Assembly (NCBI GenBank): GCA_900541875.1
Contig: UQLF01000011.1
Location: 22,578-86,577 of the forward strand
Source: an uncultured Collinsella sp.
Lineage (GTDB): Bacteria; Actinomycetota; Coriobacteriia; Coriobacteriales; Coriobacteriaceae
DNA length: 64,000 bases
Direction: 5' to 3'
In this document: piece by piece, positions 15,817 through 24,137 of the stretch
Layout of the letters: every line of letters begins with the position of its first letter
How positions within the stretch are numbered: the stretch's first letter is position 1
Notes under the pieces: generated by a model
Databases searched by the model: none
The model's input: only the letters and a program-made list of their open reading frames with translations
Told to the model about the DNA's origin: nothing
Position numbers and translations under genes: made by a program

Positions 15817-15845
15817 AATACGCCCGACAGAGCGCCGGGCGTATT
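15817..15845 (-). terminator. Hairpin downstream of isocitrate dehydrogenase
   Basis: Perfect 10-bp arms AATACGCCCG/CGGGCGTATT. The T-run after it on the minus strand is weak. Confidence 0.65.
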
Positions 15846-15904
15846 GATTCTTAGGTTATACGCAAACACTTAAGTACTATTTAGGCGTTTGCAGTCTGCA
15901 TGCC

Positions 15905-16990
15905 TTAGGCCAGGTGCGCGATAACGGCATCGGCAAAGGCCTGCGTGCCCACAGCGCCCTCAACGGAGCCGGTCTGGGCACGACGAACGTCGCCGGTAAC
16001 CTGCTCACCCTCGTCGAGCGTGGTAGAAACGGCGGCGCGAATGCGATTGGCCGCGTCGTTCTCGCCCAGGTGATCGAGCATCATAGCCGCAGACAGAATC
16101 TCGGCCGTGGGGTTAGCGATATCCTGGCCCGCGATATCGGGCGCGGAGCCGTGCGTTGCCTCGAAGATGGCGCAGTCGGCACCGATGTTGGAGCCGGGGG
16201 CCATACCCAAGCCGCCCACCAGGCCGGCGCACAGGTCACTCACGATGTCGCCGTACAGGTTGGGCAGCACCAGGACATCGAAGTCGTTGGGGTTCTGGAC
16301 CAGGCCCATGCAGGTGGCATCGACAATCTTGTCGTTGAACTCGATATCGGGATAGTTGGCGGCCACCTCGCGCGCAACGCGCAGGAACAGGCCATCGGTC
16401 GCCTTCATGATGTTGGCCTTATGCACGGCCGTCACCTTTTTGCGGCCGCAGCGGCGGGCATACTCAAAGGCGTACTCCACAATGCGGCGGCTCTTGGCGA
16501 TGGAAATCGGCTTAATTGAAATGGCGGAATCAGCGGCGAAGGTCTTTTGACCCGAGCGCTCGACGAGCTGCGAGAGCTCCTCGACCTCGGCAGTGCCCTC
16601 ATCGAACTCGATGCCGGCGTAGAGGTCCTCGGTGTTCTCGCGCACGATGACCAGGTCAACGTCGCGGAAGCGCGAGCCGTCGCCCGGCTGCGACAGGCAG
16701 GGGCGCACGCAGGCGTACAGGTCAAAATGCTTGCGCAGGGCCACGTTGACGCTGCGGAAACCCGTGCCGACCGGCGTGGTGATGGGGCCCTTGATGGCAA
16801 CCTTGGTCTCGGCGACCGCATCGAGCACGTGCTGGGGCAGCGGCGTGCCAAACTCGTCCATGACGCCGGCGCCGGCCTCCTGGACGTTCCAGTTGATCTG
16901 GACACCGGTGGCCTCGACCACGCGGCGCATGGCCTGCGTAATCTCGGGACCGATACCGTCACCGGGAATCAGGACTACATCGTGCGCCAT
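15905..16990 (-). CDS. Isocitrate/isopropylmalate-family dehydrogenase (probable NAD isocitrate dehydrogenase)
   Basis: The 361-residue enzyme starts 'MAHDVVLIPGDGIGPE' and has 'IVRENTEDLYAGIE', the substrate Arg run 'ALRKHFDLYACVRP', the catalytic 'VHKANIMKATDG' and the metal site 'NLYGDIVSDLCAG'. 'EATHGSAPDIAGQDIANPTA' is the cofactor loop. 'RENTEDLYAGIE' is the isocitrate-type signature, so oxidative decarboxylation of isocitrate to 2-oxoglutarate is the best call. The ribosome site overlaps the stop of the upstream HEAT-repeat gene (6-nt gap). It is the last gene of a four-gene operon from 19224. Confidence 0.88.
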   Translation of the reverse strand: MAHDVVLIPGDGIGPEITQAMRRVVEATGVQINWNVQEAGAGVMDEFGTPLPQHVLDAVAETKVAIKGPITTPVGTGFRSVNVALRKHFDLYACVRPCLSQPGDGSRFRDVDLVIVRENTEDLYAGIEFDEGTAEVEELSQLVERSGQKTFAADSAISIKPISIAKSRRIVEYAFEYARRCGRKKVTAVHKANIMKATDGLFLRVAREVAANYPDIEFNDKIVDATCMGLVQNPNDFDVLVLPNLYGDIVSDLCAGLVGGLGMAPGSNIGADCAIFEATHGSAPDIAGQDIANPTAEILSAAMMLDHLGENDAANRIRAAVSTTLDEGEQVTGDVRRAQTGSVEGAVGTQAFADAVIAHLA

Positions 16991-16996
16991 AATCTG

Positions 16997-17695
16997 TTAC
17001 TCCTCGTCTTCGGCGGCCTCAGATTTTTTAACGCTAGCACGCTTCTTCTTTTTGGAGAGATCCAGACCAAAACGTTTAACAAGCATTTCGCAAATCTCGC
17101 TCGAACGGGCCTTGAGATAGCTGCCCTTGCCGTTCTCGGCGTCGAACTTAAGGCGCAGCGCGAGCTTCTCAGCGACCTCGGCATCGATCTCGCCCTGGCC
17201 AAACTCGTACAGGCAACCGAGCATATCGCGATACTCAAGGTCGCCGTGGTAGCACTGGATGGCCTCATCCAGGATCGGCCAAGCCTCGCGCGAACGCTCG
17301 ACGCCCGTAGCTCCCCACACGCACAGCAGGTGGAAGGCGGCGTAGCGCAGCGTGGAGGAAATCTCGTCGAACAGCGCGGTCTCGGCACCCTCAAAGGCAT
17401 CGCCCAGCTGCTCGGGGCAGGTGGTAGCGAGCGCCGCCAGAGCATCGAGGGCTTCCCAACGGGTCTGCGCCTCGGGGCGGTCGAGCGCCTCGATCAGCGC
17501 GGGCACGCAGGGCACGACGCGCTGCGGGTCGCGCTCGGCCAGCAGATGCAGCACGCGGGCGGCAAACTGGCGGATGCGGCGCGTGGGGCAGCCGAGCTCC
17601 TTGACCAGACGGTCGACGGCGTTCTCGTTCTCCTCTGCCAGCTGAAGCTGTGCCAGCTCCTCATCGGTGAGCTGTTCTTCCTTGTTTTCTGCCAT
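16997..17695 (-). CDS. HEAT-repeat-like protein
   Basis: The 232-residue protein is mostly helical. It contains repeats such as 'CPTRRIRQFAARVLHLLAER' and 'VVPCVPALIEALDRPEAQT', typical of HEAT/armadillo scaffolds. A Lys-rich patch 'KKKKRASVKKSE' precedes an acidic end. There are no catalytic motifs. It lies between a membrane protein and isocitrate dehydrogenase with a 6-nt spacing to the latter. Probably a protein-protein or nucleic-acid scaffold; function unknown. Confidence 0.7.
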   Translation of the reverse strand: MAENKEEQLTDEELAQLQLAEENENAVDRLVKELGCPTRRIRQFAARVLHLLAERDPQRVVPCVPALIEALDRPEAQTRWEALDALAALATTCPEQLGDAFEGAETALFDEISSTLRYAAFHLLCVWGATGVERSREAWPILDEAIQCYHGDLEYRDMLGCLYEFGQGEIDAEVAEKLALRLKFDAENGKGSYLKARSSEICEMLVKRFGLDLSKKKKRASVKKSEAAEDEE

Positions 17696-17710
17696 AGTTA
17701 CCTCTTCTTA

Positions 17711-18139
17711 CTATTTCTTAGCGTGCTTGCCAGCACCCTTGCTGTCATCGGTGACCGAGATGAGCTGTCGATCGGCTGCGCCATTGTGGCGCGCACGGCG
17801 ACGCTCCTCGGCGTCGCCCGCGTCGGCGGCGGCGCGATGGGCCTTGTTGACGTTAAAGACCTCGTCGTGCTTGCGCCACGGGCCAACGGACTCGCCAAAG
17901 CTCATCTTAAGGCCGGCGATAAAGCCGCCGAGCCAGCCGATCGGCGCAAACTGCACCAGCGGGAACAGCGAAAACACCCAGGTCAGTAGTACAACCGCTG
18001 CCGCACCTGCAAAATTGGCAATCCAGTAGTCGCGCTTGGTGATCACGCGCTTTTCGCAGGCCCACTGGCCGCACAAAAAGCCAATGTAGATCGCAAAGAT
18101 AAAGAGCACCAACGCGAGCACCACGAACGTCCAGCTCAT
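17711..18139 (-). CDS. Small membrane protein of unknown function
   Basis: The 142-residue protein has two or three membrane segments in the first half ('FVVLALVLFIFAIYIGFLCG' and 'FAGAAAVVLLTWVFSLFPLV') and a basic, hydrophilic C-terminal half. ATG 18139 lies 5 nt after the preceding dehydrogenase stop, with 'ggggag' overlapping that stop, so it is translationally coupled. It has no recognised family. Confidence 0.65.
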   Translation of the reverse strand: MSWTFVVLALVLFIFAIYIGFLCGQWACEKRVITKRDYWIANFAGAAAVVLLTWVFSLFPLVQFAPIGWLGGFIAGLKMSFGESVGPWRKHDEVFNVNKAHRAAADAGDAEERRRARHNGAADRQLISVTDDSKGAGKHAKK

Positions 18140-18144
18140 GGGCG

Positions 18145-19224
18145 CTACTCCCCGTGATGGTGGCCGCAGCAGCACTCGTGGCCGTCATCATGGCCGTGGC
18201 CGCCGCAGCACTCGTGGTCCTCGCCGTGATGGTGGCCGCAACCGCACTCATGGTCGTCGCCGTGCTCGCCGCAACCGCAGCCGTCCTCGTGAGCACCGTG
18301 CTCTTCGGGACGATACTGCGACCAGTCCAGACCGGCGGCGATGGCGTCAGCCTCCTCCTTGTACAGGACCGTGATGGCCTGGGTGCCCAGCTTGGCGCCA
18401 CCGATGGCGTCGAGCATGTCGTAGAGCGTAAAGGCGACGTCGGCGCCGGGCAGCGCGAGCTCGCGGTCATCGGCGTAGGCGAGCGCCAGGCGCAGGTCCT
18501 TAATGAAGTGCTCGACCATAAAGCCGGGCTTGTAGTCGCCGTCGAGCGCCTTGGGAGCCAGGCTCTCCATGGCGCCGGACTTGCCGGTACCGCCCAGGAT
18601 CATCTGGCGGGTCTTCTCCAGGTCAAGGCCGCTCAGCTCGGCAAATGCCATGGCGTCTGCCATGCCGACCATGCAGGCGCCCAGCGACACCTGGTTGGCG
18701 AGCTTGGCAGCCTGGCCCTTGCCGGCGCCGTCGAAGCAGCAGATGTTGGCCGCAAAGGTGGCAAGGATGTCGCGGACCGGCGCGATGTCATTCTCGGTAG
18801 CGCCCACGATAGCCGTGAGCGTACCGGCGATAGCGCCCGACTCGCCGCCGGTGACGGGGCAGTCAAACGCCATGCGACCAGAAACCTGGGCGGCCTCGGC
18901 AATGTCACGGGCGAGCTCGGGCGAGCTCGTGGTGAGGTCGATCAAGACCGCGCCCGGCTTGGTGCACGCGAGTAGGCCGTCGCCCGCCAGGTAGAGTTCC
19001 TCGACCTCGGAGGGATAGCCCACCATGGTAAAGACGACATCGGCGTTAGCCACGGCATCGGCCGGCGTATCAGCCCAGGCAGCACCGCGCTCGATGAGCG
19101 CCGCGGCCTTGGACTTGGTGCGGTTGTTAACCGTGACGGGGTAGCCGGCGTCCAGAATGTGACCGGCGATGGGGGCACCCATGATTCCGGTGCCGATAAA
19201 TGCGACAGAGAGCTTGTTTGCCAT
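18145..19224 (-). CDS. NAD(P)-dependent beta-hydroxyacid dehydrogenase with His/Cys-rich tail
   Basis: The 359-residue protein has an N-terminal Rossmann motif 'VAFIGTGIMGAPIAGHILDAG', the catalytic-loop motif 'FDCPVTGGESGAIAGTL' and the Lys-helix 'GKGQAAKLANQVSLGACM'. It belongs to the 3-hydroxyisobutyrate / tartronate semialdehyde reductase family and reduces or oxidises short hydroxyacids. Usual length is about 290-300. Residues 307-359 are an added tail with 14 His and 9 Cys in 53 residues ('CGCGHHHGEDHECC'), a likely metal-binding or storage element. First gene of the operon, with 'aaaggaaagg' upstream. Confidence 0.87.
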   Translation of the reverse strand: MANKLSVAFIGTGIMGAPIAGHILDAGYPVTVNNRTKSKAAALIERGAAWADTPADAVANADVVFTMVGYPSEVEELYLAGDGLLACTKPGAVLIDLTTSSPELARDIAEAAQVSGRMAFDCPVTGGESGAIAGTLTAIVGATENDIAPVRDILATFAANICCFDGAGKGQAAKLANQVSLGACMVGMADAMAFAELSGLDLEKTRQMILGGTGKSGAMESLAPKALDGDYKPGFMVEHFIKDLRLALAYADDRELALPGADVAFTLYDMLDAIGGAKLGTQAITVLYKEEADAIAAGLDWSQYRPEEHGAHEDGCGCGEHGDDHECGCGHHHGEDHECCGGHGHDDGHECCCGHHHGE

Positions 19225-19322
19225 GAAACCTTTCCTTTTGGGTTGGGTGTTGTTACCAGGTTGAATACTCGGTGCCAGCGTTTGGGCAGTGAGTTGGGAT
19301 CGATTACGGCCGCAGCACTTGC

Positions 19323-20276
19323 CTACTGGCCGCGCACACGGCGCGCGATGCGGTCGGAAAGCGAGGCTTTCTCGGCGCGGTTCTTACCCCAAAACGCGCA
19401 GGCCACCATGCCGGGGCCCACGTGCGAACCGATGGTGGGGCCCACGGAGCTGCGAATGATCGTGACGTCGGCGCAGCCCTCTTCCTTGCGGATGGCGGCC
19501 TCGAGCCAGTCGCCGTCCTTCTCGGCATCGGCCGTCATGATGGCGATGGGCATGGTGCGATCGGGCACGTAGTTCTCGCGGAACGACTTGAGGATGGACT
19601 TGAGCGCCTTCTTGCGGCCGCGGTTGACGCCGATCAGCGACAGCGAGCCGGCCAGGTCGTAGGAGAGCTCGGGCTTGACATCGAGCTTTGCCGTGAGCTG
19701 TGCCGCCGCGGGCGGAATGCGGCCGCCGGCAGCCAGTGCGTCGAAGCTCTCGAGCGTAAAGTAGCCGTGGACGTAGGTCTTTGCCTCGTTTGCCCAATCG
19801 ACCAGCTGCTTGGCGGTCAGTCCCGCCGAACGCTGGCGCACGGCCTCGAGCGCCAAAAGCGCGCCGGTCGCGCAGGGCAGAGCGTTGTCGACCACGTAGA
19901 GCTCAAAGTTGGGATACTCGGCGCGCACGGCATCTGCCGCCTGGCACGCGGAGTTGTAGCTCGACGACAGCGCCGAGGTAAAGCACAGGTAGACCGTGGG
20001 CGTGCCCTCTTTGGCGCACTCGGTAAAGAACTCGATATAGCGACCGAGCGACACAGCCGAGGTGGACACGCGGGCACCGGCGCGCATGCGGTCGTAGAAC
20101 TCCTTAGGGCTCATGCTCGACCAGATATCGTCCGTGCGCTCCTCGCCATCGATGATAAAGGGGAAGCCCAAGATATCGACATCGAGGTTCGCGGCGACCT
20201 CGGGGCTAAAGTCGCAGCAGGTATCGACGACGATGCGGCAGCGGTCAGAATGGCCAGTAGATGCAGCCTTGTCCAT
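19323..20276 (-). CDS. DegV-family fatty-acid-binding protein
   Basis: The 317-residue protein starts with 'IVVDTCCDFSPEVAANLDV' and has 'RVSTSAVSLGRYIEFF', where family members carry the TSQPS-type lipid headgroup loop. Later come 'SSSYNSACQAADAV' and 'LAAGGRIPPAAAQL'. DegV/FakB proteins bind a fatty acid for phosphorylation by FakA; no fakA is in this window. The start is ATG 20276 with 'aaggagtcg' upstream, preceded by the hpf terminator, so it has its own promoter or reads through. Confidence 0.88.
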   Translation of the reverse strand: MDKAASTGHSDRCRIVVDTCCDFSPEVAANLDVDILGFPFIIDGEERTDDIWSSMSPKEFYDRMRAGARVSTSAVSLGRYIEFFTECAKEGTPTVYLCFTSALSSSYNSACQAADAVRAEYPNFELYVVDNALPCATGALLALEAVRQRSAGLTAKQLVDWANEAKTYVHGYFTLESFDALAAGGRIPPAAAQLTAKLDVKPELSYDLAGSLSLIGVNRGRKKALKSILKSFRENYVPDRTMPIAIMTADAEKDGDWLEAAIRKEEGCADVTIIRSSVGPTIGSHVGPGMVACAFWGKNRAEKASLSDRIARRVRGQ

Positions 20277-20293
20277 CAAAGCGACTCCTTACG

Positions 20294-20326
20294 TAAAAAG
20301 GCGGCCACCCGCATGGGATGGCCGCC
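20294..20326 (-). terminator. Terminator of hpf
   Basis: Minus-strand stem GGCGGCCA/TGGCCGCC followed by TTTTT, between hpf and the DegV gene. Confidence 0.85.
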
Positions 20327-20355
20327 AGCCGTTAACTCATGCAAGTTAACGTATT

Positions 20356-20940
20356 TTACTCGTCAAGTGTTTCGATACGGGGCTTGATGATGCCATATCC
20401 ACCATTCTTACGGTGATACACCACATTGATGAGGCCAGTCGTCGCGTTCTCGAACACGTAGAAGTCGTGACCGAGCAGATCGGTCTGCACCAGCGCCTGC
20501 TCCTCAGTCATCGGGGTGACATCGATGACCTTCTCGCGGACGAGCAGGTCGTCCTCCTCCTCGGGCAGCAGCAGGTCGGCCAGATCCTCGACGCGCTCGA
20601 CCGGTGCGACATCCGCTGCGCTGGCACCGCCCTGGCGGTTGTCCACGACCTTGGTCTTGAACTTGCGCAGCTGGCGGGTGACCTTATCGGCGGAGAGGTC
20701 GATGGCGGCGTACATATCCGCACCGTGCTCGGCAACGCGAATCACCGAACCGCGGACACGAACCGTAACCTCGACGATTGCCGGGTTGGGGTTCGAGGGG
20801 TTCTTCTCATAGCGAAGTACAACGTCGACCGTCATGGGCTCGATATCGAAAACCTTGAGCGCCTCGCCGATCTTCTCATCCACATGCGCACGCAGAGCAT
20901 CGGTTACCGTCGTCTTGCGTCCAGAAACCTTGATATCCAT
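20356..20940 (-). CDS. hpf: Long-form ribosome hibernation promoting factor
   Basis: The 194-residue protein has an N-terminal S30AE/YfiA domain ('MDIKVSGRKTTVTDALRAHV') and a C-terminal dimerisation domain ('VYHRKNGGYGIIKPR'). Long HPF pairs 70S ribosomes into inactive 100S dimers in stationary phase. ATG 20940 is chosen because it matches the family start and has 'ttggagcc' upstream. The linker is acidic ('LLLPEEEDDLLV'). Monocistronic, with a strong terminator. Confidence 0.94.
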   Translation of the reverse strand: MDIKVSGRKTTVTDALRAHVDEKIGEALKVFDIEPMTVDVVLRYEKNPSNPNPAIVEVTVRVRGSVIRVAEHGADMYAAIDLSADKVTRQLRKFKTKVVDNRQGGASAADVAPVERVEDLADLLLPEEEDDLLVREKVIDVTPMTEEQALVQTDLLGHDFYVFENATTGLINVVYHRKNGGYGIIKPRIETLDE

Positions 20941-21162
20941 ACGTGGCTCCAATCTGCCTCGGGGACTTACTGTACTGGCTATGTACCCATTGCCGTGCAT
21001 TTAATCACGCGGATTCCCAAAGACCCGAATAACGATTGCTTGATACCGCATACCGAAGTCTCGCACTTTTCTGTGGCAAAGTGCGCTATAGGAGGGCGAC
21101 GGCGACTTTGGTTTTGCACCTAAAAAATGTCTTTGACCTGCTGGTTTTACGGAAACGAAAAA

Positions 21163-21191
21163 GCCGGGCTCCCCTGTTGGGAAAGCCCGGC
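21163..21191 (-). terminator. Terminator of the solute-binding lipoprotein gene
   Basis: Stem GCCGGGCT/AGCCCGGC followed on the minus strand by TTTTTCGTTT. The rest of the gap 20941-21257 shows nothing else I can support. Confidence 0.82.
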
Positions 21192-21257
21192 AATGCGTGT
21201 TGAAACCGTGAAGAGGTGTCCTTTCCAACGTATAGGAGACACCACCCCTAGCAATAA

Positions 21258-22283
21258 CTAGCTATTGAGTTTGTTAATGTCGTCGTCAGTGATGGTGCCT
21301 TCCTGGCTGGACGATTTGTCCTCGGAGGATGCGGTCGCATTGTTGGAATCGGAAGACTCGACGCCGGAGGACGTGGTCTCACTGGACTCAGAGTCGCCCG
21401 GCTGCACGTTAGCGCCCGAAACCGTCTTAGTGGTGAGGTCGTAGGGCATCGTACCATACCAGACAGAGTGGACCGCCTCGAGCGTGCCGTCGGCCGTAAT
21501 ACCGTCGAGGGCATCGCTCACGGCACGACACAGTTCGTCATTGGACGAGAGGCCCGCAACACCAAGCGTCGAGGGCGCCTCGAGCGCACCGACATAGGAA
21601 ATCTCGCTCATCAGGCGTGCAAGGTAGCCGCCGGCCGTGGAGTCGCAGATCACATAGTCGACCTCGCCGGACTCGAGCGCCTCAAAGCACTCGTTGATGT
21701 TGGAGTAGGTCTTTTGGTTGGCGGTAATGCTCTGCTTGGCAAGCGCCTCCTGCGAGGCCGAGGACATCTGGACACCCAGGGTAGACGTGTTAAGGGTATC
21801 GGTGGAAACGCTTAGCGACCCACCATCGCTGGTTTTACCGAACACGGAAGCGGCATCGTACAGGCAGGTGCCGAGCGAGCTAACGTCCCCGTCTGTGGAG
21901 TTGATCCCGCCGATAAAGATATCAGCCTTTTTGTCGCCGAGCGCGGAACCCGCCGAGGACGCATCGACAAAGGCGACCTTAAGGCCCATGCGGCTTGCGA
22001 GGGCGCGGGCAGCGTCGACTGCATACCCCGTAAGCTCGCCGTCAGCGCCCTGCATCGCCTGCGGCGCATCGGAAGTATCGAGGGCGACCGTCAGGGTTCC
22101 GGGAGTGACCAGGGCATCGTCCGACACCGCCGGCGTGACCGTCTCGTACTCGATCTGGTCGATCGTGGGAGTCGTGAACGTAGACAGCGGGTTGAACGCG
22201 CATCCGCTCAGGCCCAAAACGGCGATGACCGCTGCGGTCCCAGCACCTAACCGAGCCGCGTGCATCAAGCTGCCCCTCACCAT
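21258..22283 (-). CDS. Amino-acid-type extracellular solute-binding lipoprotein
   Basis: The 341-residue protein has a lipoprotein signal ending 'AVLGLSGC', so it is anchored outside the membrane. The body matches family 3 binding proteins: 'PGTLTVALDTSDAP', 'LTGYAVDAARALASRMGLKV', 'KADIFIGGINST', 'EALESGEVDYVICDS'. The C-terminus is a Ser/Thr/Asp-rich tail of about 60 residues. Start choice is ATG 22283 ('aaggcaggg' upstream); ATG 22265 is also possible. The same frame stays open about 165 codons further upstream, but those residues are basic and not family-like. No ABC permease or ATPase is adjacent, so it is an orphan receptor. Confidence 0.8.
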   Translation of the reverse strand: MVRGSLMHAARLGAGTAAVIAVLGLSGCAFNPLSTFTTPTIDQIEYETVTPAVSDDALVTPGTLTVALDTSDAPQAMQGADGELTGYAVDAARALASRMGLKVAFVDASSAGSALGDKKADIFIGGINSTDGDVSSLGTCLYDAASVFGKTSDGGSLSVSTDTLNTSTLGVQMSSASQEALAKQSITANQKTYSNINECFEALESGEVDYVICDSTAGGYLARLMSEISYVGALEAPSTLGVAGLSSNDELCRAVSDALDGITADGTLEAVHSVWYGTMPYDLTTKTVSGANVQPGDSESSETTSSGVESSDSNNATASSEDKSSSQEGTITDDDINKLNS

Positions 22284-22765
22284 GTCCACTACCCTGCCTT
22301 CTGTGTCGTATACGATCCGTGCGTTGCGCGGAATATCAGGTTGTTCCCACCAGCTGACCTGGTATTTGACCCCACACTTGCGCACCGGGGTGTTTGCTCG
22401 GGAGGCCGCAGCCACCTTCACGACTGACCCGCTCGCCCGCGAGGCGGTATTGCCCCAAAGAAAGTAGAACGGACGGTGCGGCTTACATCTAGGACGCGCC
22501 ATGATCGCGCCGCGCGCACGCGGTCGCTTACGTGGATCCCTTTGACCGCGTCTGTCTTGGACTAGGACGGGCATTTCGTCCGTCCGCAACCACAGCCTGG
22601 TAGGAACGTAGCGCATTATAGCTAAGTTCAAGCTAAAGTTTAAGGTTAAGGGCGTCATTCGCATCGTGCGCACAGATTTTGCAGGTCGAAGCGGGCCGTT
22701 CGTGGCCCCGTGAAGCCCAGAGCTCCCCTGCGGGGAGCTCCGGGGCACCCGTCTCAGGGTGCCGT
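22284..22765. promoter_or_regulatory. Long leader and promoter region of the lipoprotein gene
   Basis: On the minus strand TATAAT lies at 22615-22620 with a 17-nt spacer to TTAAAC (22638-22643), implying a leader of over 300 nt before ATG 22283. The leader frame is open, so the start could lie further upstream. Two hairpins lie at 22719-22741 (GAGCTCC arms) and 22743-22763 (GGCACCC arms). No known riboswitch pattern is recognised. Confidence 0.4.
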
Positions 22766-22980
22766 GTGCAAAAAACGGCAAATATGAGTACTGTTACCAA
22801 TTTAGTAGCAGCGTATTACCGCCTCACGAGCCCTTTTTGAGTTCCGCACAGCCTGCTTGGCGCCAAGATATTCCACATTCGTTTATTATCTCTTCGCTGA
22901 ATCCAGATTATCGGCCCAAGTTTCTTTGTTTTTGCTGTCACTAATCTAGTAACAATACTCATATTTGCCGTTTTTTGCAC
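22766..22980. mobile_element. MITE-like element, copy 1
   Basis: Ends 22766-22797 and 22949-22980 form a 32-bp inverted repeat with one mismatch ('gtgcaaaaaacggcaaatat' outermost). Weaker pairing extends about 15 bp further inward, including 'ttagt' and 'cagc'. The 150-bp interior holds no gene. A second copy with the same end sequence is at 53800-54025. The size and inverted ends suit a non-autonomous transposable element, or a paired recombinase/regulator site. It lies 36 bp beyond the stop of the gene at 23017. Confidence 0.7.
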
Positions 22981-23016
22981 AGAGCATATAAACAGACCCC
23001 CTATAAAGCCATAGTT

Positions 23017-24126
23017 TTACGCTGGTTTGAGCCCAAAGCACGCTCGGAGCGTATTCAGCAGAGCATCTTGCCTCTTTCGACGAGCCTCTACGCGATTCTG
23101 ATATCGCTTACCCATACGCTGGTGGATGCGCCATGCGAGTGCTTCCATCGCTTCCATGTCACAGAGCATTTCGTTGTTGACCGTCGCGACCTCGATTCCC
23201 ATAGTAATCAAGCCCGTGTTGCGCTTTTCATCATGGATACGTCCCCTCCGGGAGGAATGACCCAGCTCACCGTTGTATTCCAGGTCAAACCGGGCTGCTT
23301 CCTGATACGCATCGCAAACTGCATGCGGCATCCCCGAGATTGCCTGCGCGCGGTCATCGAACTCAATCTTGTAGTCGGTCTTAAAGGGACCGCAGGCAAA
23401 TCCGCCATAGGAAAACGGAAGCGAAAACAGAGCGAGCATGATGCACTCCATGGGCGAGCGCAAGTTTTCTGACAAGTAGGGACACAGACGCTGCAGCTGC
23501 TTGGCCGCGTTCCCCTTGCATACCGCGAGGTAATCTGCCAGACGATCGGGCATCAGCACCGGCTCAACCTCAAAGTAGCCCACATCTGCTGGCTGGTCCT
23601 TGTCCTTTGCAAGTTTATTCGTAACAGGCGAGGTGTAGGGAGGCAGATACTTCCCGCGGTCACTCAGCGAAATCTTAGAGCACAGCTCCTGAGCCAGGGC
23701 AAATGCCTGGATGCAGCCGACCTCGCGCGCAACGGCAACACAAAGGGCCTCGGGAGATAGACTGTACACCCCCGGTTCTACCTCTAGAATCGAGCCGGCG
23801 GGCAACCCGGAGCATACGGACCAGCCCACGCCAGGCATGCGGCGGCGCTGCGCCGCAGATCCCACCAGCAAGCAAAGATCTTCTTGCACCTCGCCGCTTG
23901 CGGCCCCAATCCGCACCAAGTCGGGAAGATAGATGTCCTCAGTCGAGGGCGACGACGTGCACAGCACACGGCGCTCTTCATCGGGATCGAGGTCCCTCCA
24001 GCTGATGTAACCCATTTGTCGGCGCTCGGCGCGCATCATGCGTAGCGCCGAGGCACCCGTCAAAATTACGGAAGCAGCCAGCTGCTCGCTTGCAGGCTTG
24101 CCACGCTGCCCGATCTTTATTGCCAT
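23017..24126 (-). CDS. DUF559/AbiEi-like protein with degenerate nuclease-like domain
   Basis: The 369-residue protein is not confidently named. Its C-terminal third has the layout of DUF559/Vsr-like PD-(D/E)XK domains: 'SPMECIMLALFSLP', 'FDLEYNGELGHSS', then 'RNTGLITMGIEVATV'. The ExK position reads 'EYNGE', without Lys, so catalysis is doubtful. The N-terminal 'PGVYSLSPEAL' region resembles AbiEi-type substrate domains. ATG 24126 is 11 nt after the comF stop, so it is cotranscribed with comF. It could be a DNA-processing partner of ComF or a domesticated antitoxin-like protein. Confidence 0.55.
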   Translation of the reverse strand: MAIKIGQRGKPASEQLAASVILTGASALRMMRAERRQMGYISWRDLDPDEERRVLCTSSPSTEDIYLPDLVRIGAASGEVQEDLCLLVGSAAQRRRMPGVGWSVCSGLPAGSILEVEPGVYSLSPEALCVAVAREVGCIQAFALAQELCSKISLSDRGKYLPPYTSPVTNKLAKDKDQPADVGYFEVEPVLMPDRLADYLAVCKGNAAKQLQRLCPYLSENLRSPMECIMLALFSLPFSYGGFACGPFKTDYKIEFDDRAQAISGMPHAVCDAYQEAARFDLEYNGELGHSSRRGRIHDEKRNTGLITMGIEVATVNNEMLCDMEAMEALAWRIHQRMGKRYQNRVEARRKRQDALLNTLRACFGLKPA

Positions 24127-24137
24127 CTGAACCACCC

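Noticed and set aside
20941..21257. Possible small gene or riboswitch between hpf and the lipoprotein gene
   Set aside because: Only a terminator is supported. Short frames lack ribosome sites and no known riboswitch pattern was recognised.
22284..22781. N-terminal extension of the solute-binding lipoprotein
   Set aside because: The lipobox needs a short signal peptide just upstream, which ATG 22283 provides. The upstream residues are basic and not conserved-looking. Kept as a leader question instead.
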